DNA of 64,000 nt from Parascedosporium putredinis (taxonomy: Eukaryota; Ascomycota; Sordariomycetes; Microascales; Microascaceae): assembly GCA_949357655.1 (NCBI GenBank), contig CASHTG010000001.1, positions 4,774,001 through 4,838,000 of the forward strand, written 5' to 3'. The position numbers were made by a program, and so were the translations under genes. Shown piece by piece: positions 59,359 through 64,000 of the stretch (position 1 is its first letter; each line of letters begins with the position of its first letter). The notes beneath the pieces are model-generated. The model was not told the DNA's origin, did no database searches, and saw only the letters and a program-made list of their open reading frames with translations.

Positions 59359-62300
59359 TATGGGTGAAAGATTGCTTTGCGGGAGGGGCGAAGGGGGCTA
59401 TGTGCGGTGCTCGAGAGGCAATCGAGGATGATCGTTCGGCGCTGCGAGCGAGTGGCTTCGGCCGTGGGCAGGTCGAGTCTTTGGTGGAGATGATGGAAAT
59501 TAAAGGTTTCTAAACCGGACGTTCGGACTCGTCGTAGTGTGTAGTGTGTAGTGCGTCTTTATTCTTTCAGGGTGCAAGTGGGTAGGCGAGAATTCGTCGA
59601 GATTCGGCGGTTTGTAAGGATGGAGGAGAGATGATGGGGAAAGGAAAAAAATAAATTTAGGTTTTGGTCGCAAAGGGGTCGCGAGGGAACAAAGCAGAAG
59701 TCTTTTGCTACCCAGGGTGGATGGCGGGTCTAAGAGTGGACTAGCTAACTGTGTGAGACCTCGTCATTCGCGTCGTTCAAGGTCTGGGGTGTAGGTTTTG
59801 AGGCGATGACGGAGGGCAGTGTCACAAATGCGAGAGTGCGGGAAAGGGAGGCGTTGAGAGGACCCGACAATGGCGAAAATGCAGGCAAGGGCCTAGTAAG
59901 AAAAAAAGGGCTCAATGAGAATAAAAAAGGGGGTATCACGAGTATCAGTATCGGAAGAGGAGAGTGAAGAGAGAACGAAGAAGGGGTTCGTCCAGACGGA
60001 GCCAGGCAAAAGAAAGGGTTATGATGCGAATGGCCTCCTTTCGTGGGGAGTGCAAACCCAGTCAAAAAAGGTCGGCAAGATTAATGGATGCTTTGGGGCT
60101 CAGTGTTCGCGGAATGAAGCAACCAAGGTATTACAAAGTGCGAGGGCGCAGGAAATGAGTGGAAATGAAGTCACGGACTCGTGAGACTGCAGGTGGAAGG
60201 TACGGGTCAGGGGTACGATGGGACATTGGGGGTACATTCGAGGTACGAGGTACACGGTGTGGATCCCTGATTCTAACCGGATCGGGATGCGCAATCGCTG
60301 AACAGGAAAGGAAAGCAGGTGCGCACAGGTTTGAGAAGGAGCAGCGAAGACCGAACATTATTGCACTGATTGATGGGCCAGACACTGCACCTACGACAGC
60401 CACAGGACGGACTGCGAAGGAGGCAGGCACGACCAAGGCAAATCGTCTTACGCCATATGCCATATGCCATACGGGATTTGGAGCTGTTGATGCCCATCCA
60501 TCCCATCCCACTCCATCCACCATCCCTCCGTGAGGGGCATACGAGGAGTTGGTGGCTCGTATTCTGCTCAGCCCAGCAGTCAGCCAACTCTGATCTGTTC
60601 AATGCATTGTCGTGCTGTGCTGTGCTGTGATGTGCTGTGCTGTGCCTGGCTCTGGACGACAGGTGGCCCCAGAGAGACGACAAAAGTGATGCGCAAAGCA
60701 ACAGCAGCAGACTTGGCCACCGCACTGTGTTTTCGTCTTCGAACCCGATCAAAATTGCATTTGCATTATCCTAGACTGTACTGTGCCTTGCCACATTGCT
60801 AACTCGAACCAGTTCCTCCTCCGTGCCAACATTGATCCATTGATGAATATTAAGAGACTTGTGGATCTCGATCCGGCGCTTGATTGGGGCCCTCTATTCT
60901 AGTTTCGATGGAACATGGACGGAACCTCGACTGCTCACCTAAGTGACAAGTACTTTGTCTACTCAACACCAGACCCGGATATTAAGGCGCCTTCTTGCTA
61001 AAGCTCATGTCATGGCATTGCGTCGGGAAACCCAGGCGGCCTGCTAGATCCAATTCCTGTCCAATATCTTTGATCCTCCTCCTCGGCTTTGGGCCTTTCT
61101 TTGATACACCTTGTACGGCATAAGGTCTTGTGATAGAAATCCATGATACTATTGCTTTTTCTCCCTCTTGAACCGACTCTTCCTCCGCGATGCGATAGTC
61201 CCCTCCTGTATATCCGCCCTCTTCATCCCCACAAGTTGGCACATCTATTGAGCACGAGGCTTCGGTGCCTTTCATGCCAATACTTGTTGATAATAAAATG
61301 GATAATACATATTGTGGGGACTGGCATCCCACGCAAAAGCCTACCAACGGACGGATCCAAAAATTTGATCGATGCCAGGACAAAGAAAAAGCTTCAGGCC
61401 CGTGCTCGCCCGGGGCGCATGTAGGGTCTCTGCCACCGCTGCCCCCTGCTAAGAGAATCTCTGTCATTGGACAAATGGAGATGAAGATAATACCGGCCTC
61501 CTGTCCTCCCTCCCAGTCAAATCAACTGGTTGGCCAGGTCGAGTCCAGGGGAGTGGAGTAGGCGACAAGCCCACAAGATTGATGGTTGATGGGTTTCTGT
61601 CTCCACAGGGTGAACGGTCGGGCGATCGAATAATAAACGCTCACTATGTTCTATTTCTGTACATGTATGCTGTGGACAGGACAGGCATCAAATTCTTTAG
61701 CGAGCACAATGTCAATCACCGACGGAATGGGAGATAATATCAGACGGGTCGGATAACTCTCAGATACCAAGTCTCCGGATTACAAAGAAGAAATTAAACC
61801 CCTCCGAGTCCCAGAAGCTTGCTAGACGATTCTCCTTTACCGTGCATGCATCAATATATTGCCAGGTCCTAGAGCCTCAGGAGATTCCAAGATGAGAGGA
61901 CGCAGGGTTCAACAAGAGCATCCAGCCATGAAAGATCGAATGAGAGAAGCGAACCAAGGTAAAAGAAGAAGAAACCCATCAAAGAAAACAAAGAGCATCG
62001 CAGTTCAACCCCAGTTTCGCATACAATGCCCATTGTACTCTCCACGCCTGGACCTTTTAATTGTCCCCCAGATTCGCTTACTTCTCTCACATGTTCTTCT
62101 ATCCTGCCCTTCCCGCCCCGCCCCGCCTCACCACTCCCAGCTGAGGCGTCAGCAGTCGAAAAGAAAAGCACAAGGAAGAAAAAAAAAGGCATCAAGCTGA
62201 AACCACGGATCATTGATGCCGCCTTCTCGCCTGAACGTCTCCGCGCAATGCAGCTCGCAGCGTATGCCAACCAACAGTCCTTTTTTCTTCTTGGCCTATT

Positions 62301-62924
62301 CATCGGATGACAGGATCTCTGGCATCTTTTGATACTTGCGTGGCCGAGAGGCGGGCTGGCTGACAAGTTCCTACTGACGAATGAGGTTGATCAAAGACGC
62401 ATCAGTACCATCTCTCTACATCAAGATATTGCGCCACGCGAGATTCGTGGCCAGTCGAGGTGCTGACGCTGCTCACTTCACCGCCACCATGTTAGGCGTA
62501 TCGCGTATTAGATGGTCGCTGTCCTCGCAAGGCGACATGCACCAAAGAGCAAATGTTTGCCCAACACTAAAGTGCTTCGAGACGGTCTAGTCGGAGAAGA
62601 AGTGAGAGCTTGAAAAGGCTACAATTACTAACCCCTTGCACTCTTGCATATAAAGGGCACCGGAGAAGGGAATTGATCCCTCGATGTTCATCTATCTACT
62701 GCTAATGCCTGTAAACCCTTGAGATCAAGCTCGTCCATATCCATGTGCGTCACTCACGTATCGCAAGCTAACCATACCACCCCAACAAGACAACCTAGAG
62801 TCGAAGATAATAAAAAAATAAAAAAGAGGGCGAGATGAAGGGGAAAGAGGATAGTAAGAATAATAAAACATAGCCTCCATTCCCGCCTATGGCGAAAGGG
62901 TCGTAAACGTTACAAGCATCATCC
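59359..62924. other. 3.6-kb gene-poor stretch
   Basis: The left part is the RHO3 promoter region. I see no further gene. Short tandem repeats cluster near 60.2-60.65 kb: partial GGTAC-type units around 60230-60250, a CCATATG-type repeat near 60455-60475 and a GTGCT repeat at 60612-60645. Confidence 0.5.
60612..60645 (+). repeat. GTGCT pentanucleotide tandem repeat
   Basis: Six to seven units of GTGCT are present with one changed unit (GTGAT) in the middle. Confidence 0.85.
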
Positions 62925-64000
62925 CTAGTCCTGGTCGGCCACCAGCCCTCGGCGACCGCGTCCCATGTTCTCCGCGAGCCCCAGGCTATTGGCCTGCTGC
63001 CTCACGCCGTTGATGAAGCGCTTATCTCCACCGTAGCGCGCCGCTTTCTCGCGCGCCCTGTCGTCCTCCTCCCTGGCAAGACGATCCCGCTCTGCAATCT
63101 CAGCCAAGCGCTTCTCGCGGTCGAGGTCGAGCTCAGATGCGGCTTGCTGCATTTCGGCCAGCTTTCGTGCGCGTTCGTCCTCGTCCGAGGCAGGTCGCTT
63201 ATCTTCTGCGCCCGCAGGAGGTCTCCGGTCCCATTGGCGGCTATTAGTACCACCACCACCGCCACCGCCACCGCCACCACCACCACCTCTTCCTCCTCGA
63301 TGGTTGCGGTTCCTGTTCCAGCCATCTCGGTCCCGCGTATCGTTGCCTCGATCCGTGTGACGCCGGTCGCCATTCTCGCGATTGCGGAAGCGGGGTTCTT
63401 GGGGCCCCTCGTCCCTTCTGTCCGAATTCGCCCTTTCATCGCTAGGACGATCCCGGGATTGATCGCGCCGTCTTGAACTGCGATGGTCGCTGTTCCCAAT
63501 GGAGGGGACTCGCGTCGGCTACGGTGACTCCTCTCTAGCTTGTCATCCCTGTCGCGATACTTCCTGTCGTCTCTTGATGGTTGGTTTGGCGACCTCGACC
63601 GCGACCTCGACGGGGATCTGTGTCTACTCCTCCGGTCCTTGTCGTCTGGGGACCGGTGGCGTCTACCACCAGGAGAATCCTGTCTTCTCCTTCGTCTACT
63701 GTCGTCGCCCTCAGTCCTCCGCCGGCGGGGCGGGCTCTGAGACCGCGACTCGGACCTCGACGAGCGCTTCCTCCTCCGGTCTCTTTCGTCGTCCGAGTAC
63801 TCCCGTCGGTGCCTCTCGCTCCTGTGTCTGTCACGGCCCTCATCCCTCCTCCTCGACTTCTTCCTATCGCGGCCCTTATCCTTATCCCGGTCTTTCTCCT
63901 CCGACTTGATCCCCATAGAAGCGAGCATCTGCCTTCTCTTCACCGGGTCGTTCATGACAGCCTCGTATGCCGCCTGTTCCTGCTTCTTGATCTGCATGAG
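62925..64000 (-). CDS. CWC25: Pre-mRNA splicing factor CWC25, 3' part (5' end beyond the window)
   Basis: Cwc25 joins the spliceosome after Prp2 and promotes the first transesterification. The gene enters from the right edge, so its N-terminal CIR_N-type domain is not visible. The visible part begins LMQIKKQEQAAYEAVMNDPV, then KRRQMLASMGIKSEEK, which is the conserved Cwc25 middle block. A long Arg/Ser/Asp-rich region (RS-like, about 63880-63400) follows, then a glycine run from GGT/GGC codons (about 63250-63290). The conserved C-terminus is RARKLAEMQQAASELDLDREKRL, here read in two parts, and it ends MGRGRRGLVADQD. One base is lost in GGGG 63504-63507 within the RS region. Correction joins the two open frames. 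No intron is evident in the visible part. Confidence 0.9.

Overview
The window is nuclear DNA of a filamentous ascomycete, most likely a Sordariomycete. Genes carry short GTAAGT/GTACGT-type introns and G+C-rich third positions. Protein families and their wording match Pezizomycotina: RHO3 ending in CVIM, a TOM5 of about 50 residues, 2-methylcitrate synthase, a DUF4360 secreted protein and a CRH-type GH16. I cannot name genus or species. I support fourteen protein-coding genes. They are separated by unusually long gene-poor stretches, the largest about 10.7 kb and 9.1 kb, in which I recognise no gene, tRNA or transposon.

Layout. 3.8-4.9 kb: secreted CAP/PR-1-like protein (-). 15.5-16.5 kb: complex I CHCH subunit NDUFA8 (-). 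17.6-18.8 kb: nucleoporin NUP57 (+). 19.3-19.7 kb: TOM5 (-). 21.0-24.2 kb: glycine decarboxylase P-protein (+). 25.2-26.7 kb: WD40 ribosome-assembly protein SQT1 (-). 27.6-29.4 kb: FluG-type glutamine synthetase homologue (-). 31.2-32.3 kb: short-chain dehydrogenase (+). 32.7-34.6 kb: mitochondrial 2-methylisocitrate lyase (-). 35.5-37.2 kb: 2-methylcitrate synthase (+). 46.3-46.9 kb: DUF4360 secreted protein (+). 51.5-53.4 kb: membrane-anchored GH16 cell-wall transglycosidase (-). 58.3-59.4 kb: RHO3 GTPase (-). 62.9 kb to the right edge: 3' part of splicing factor CWC25 (-).

Functional links. The methylisocitrate lyase and methylcitrate synthase genes are divergent neighbours. They share a 917-bp promoter region and encode two steps of mitochondrial propionyl-CoA removal (the methylcitrate cycle). 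Five of the nine genes between 15.5 and 37.2 kb encode mitochondrial proteins (NDUFA8, TOM5, GcvP, methylisocitrate lyase, methylcitrate synthase). The GH16 enzyme and RHO3 both serve cell-wall growth and polarity but lie 5 kb apart.

Main caveat. Eleven of the fourteen genes cannot be read in one frame even after introns are placed. I locate about 28 single- or double-base losses, nearly all in C/G or A/T homopolymers. Adding the missing base at each site keeps the conserved protein in frame and gives a total length divisible by three. This looks like homopolymer undercalling in the assembly, not pseudogenes. Gene calls here are therefore exon-and-frameshift reconstructions, and automatic annotation would fragment most of them. 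I found no clear new multi-gene system. The least ordinary signals are the divergent methylcitrate pair with a palindromic double CCAAT box, and a compact inverted-repeat cluster at 15130-15190.
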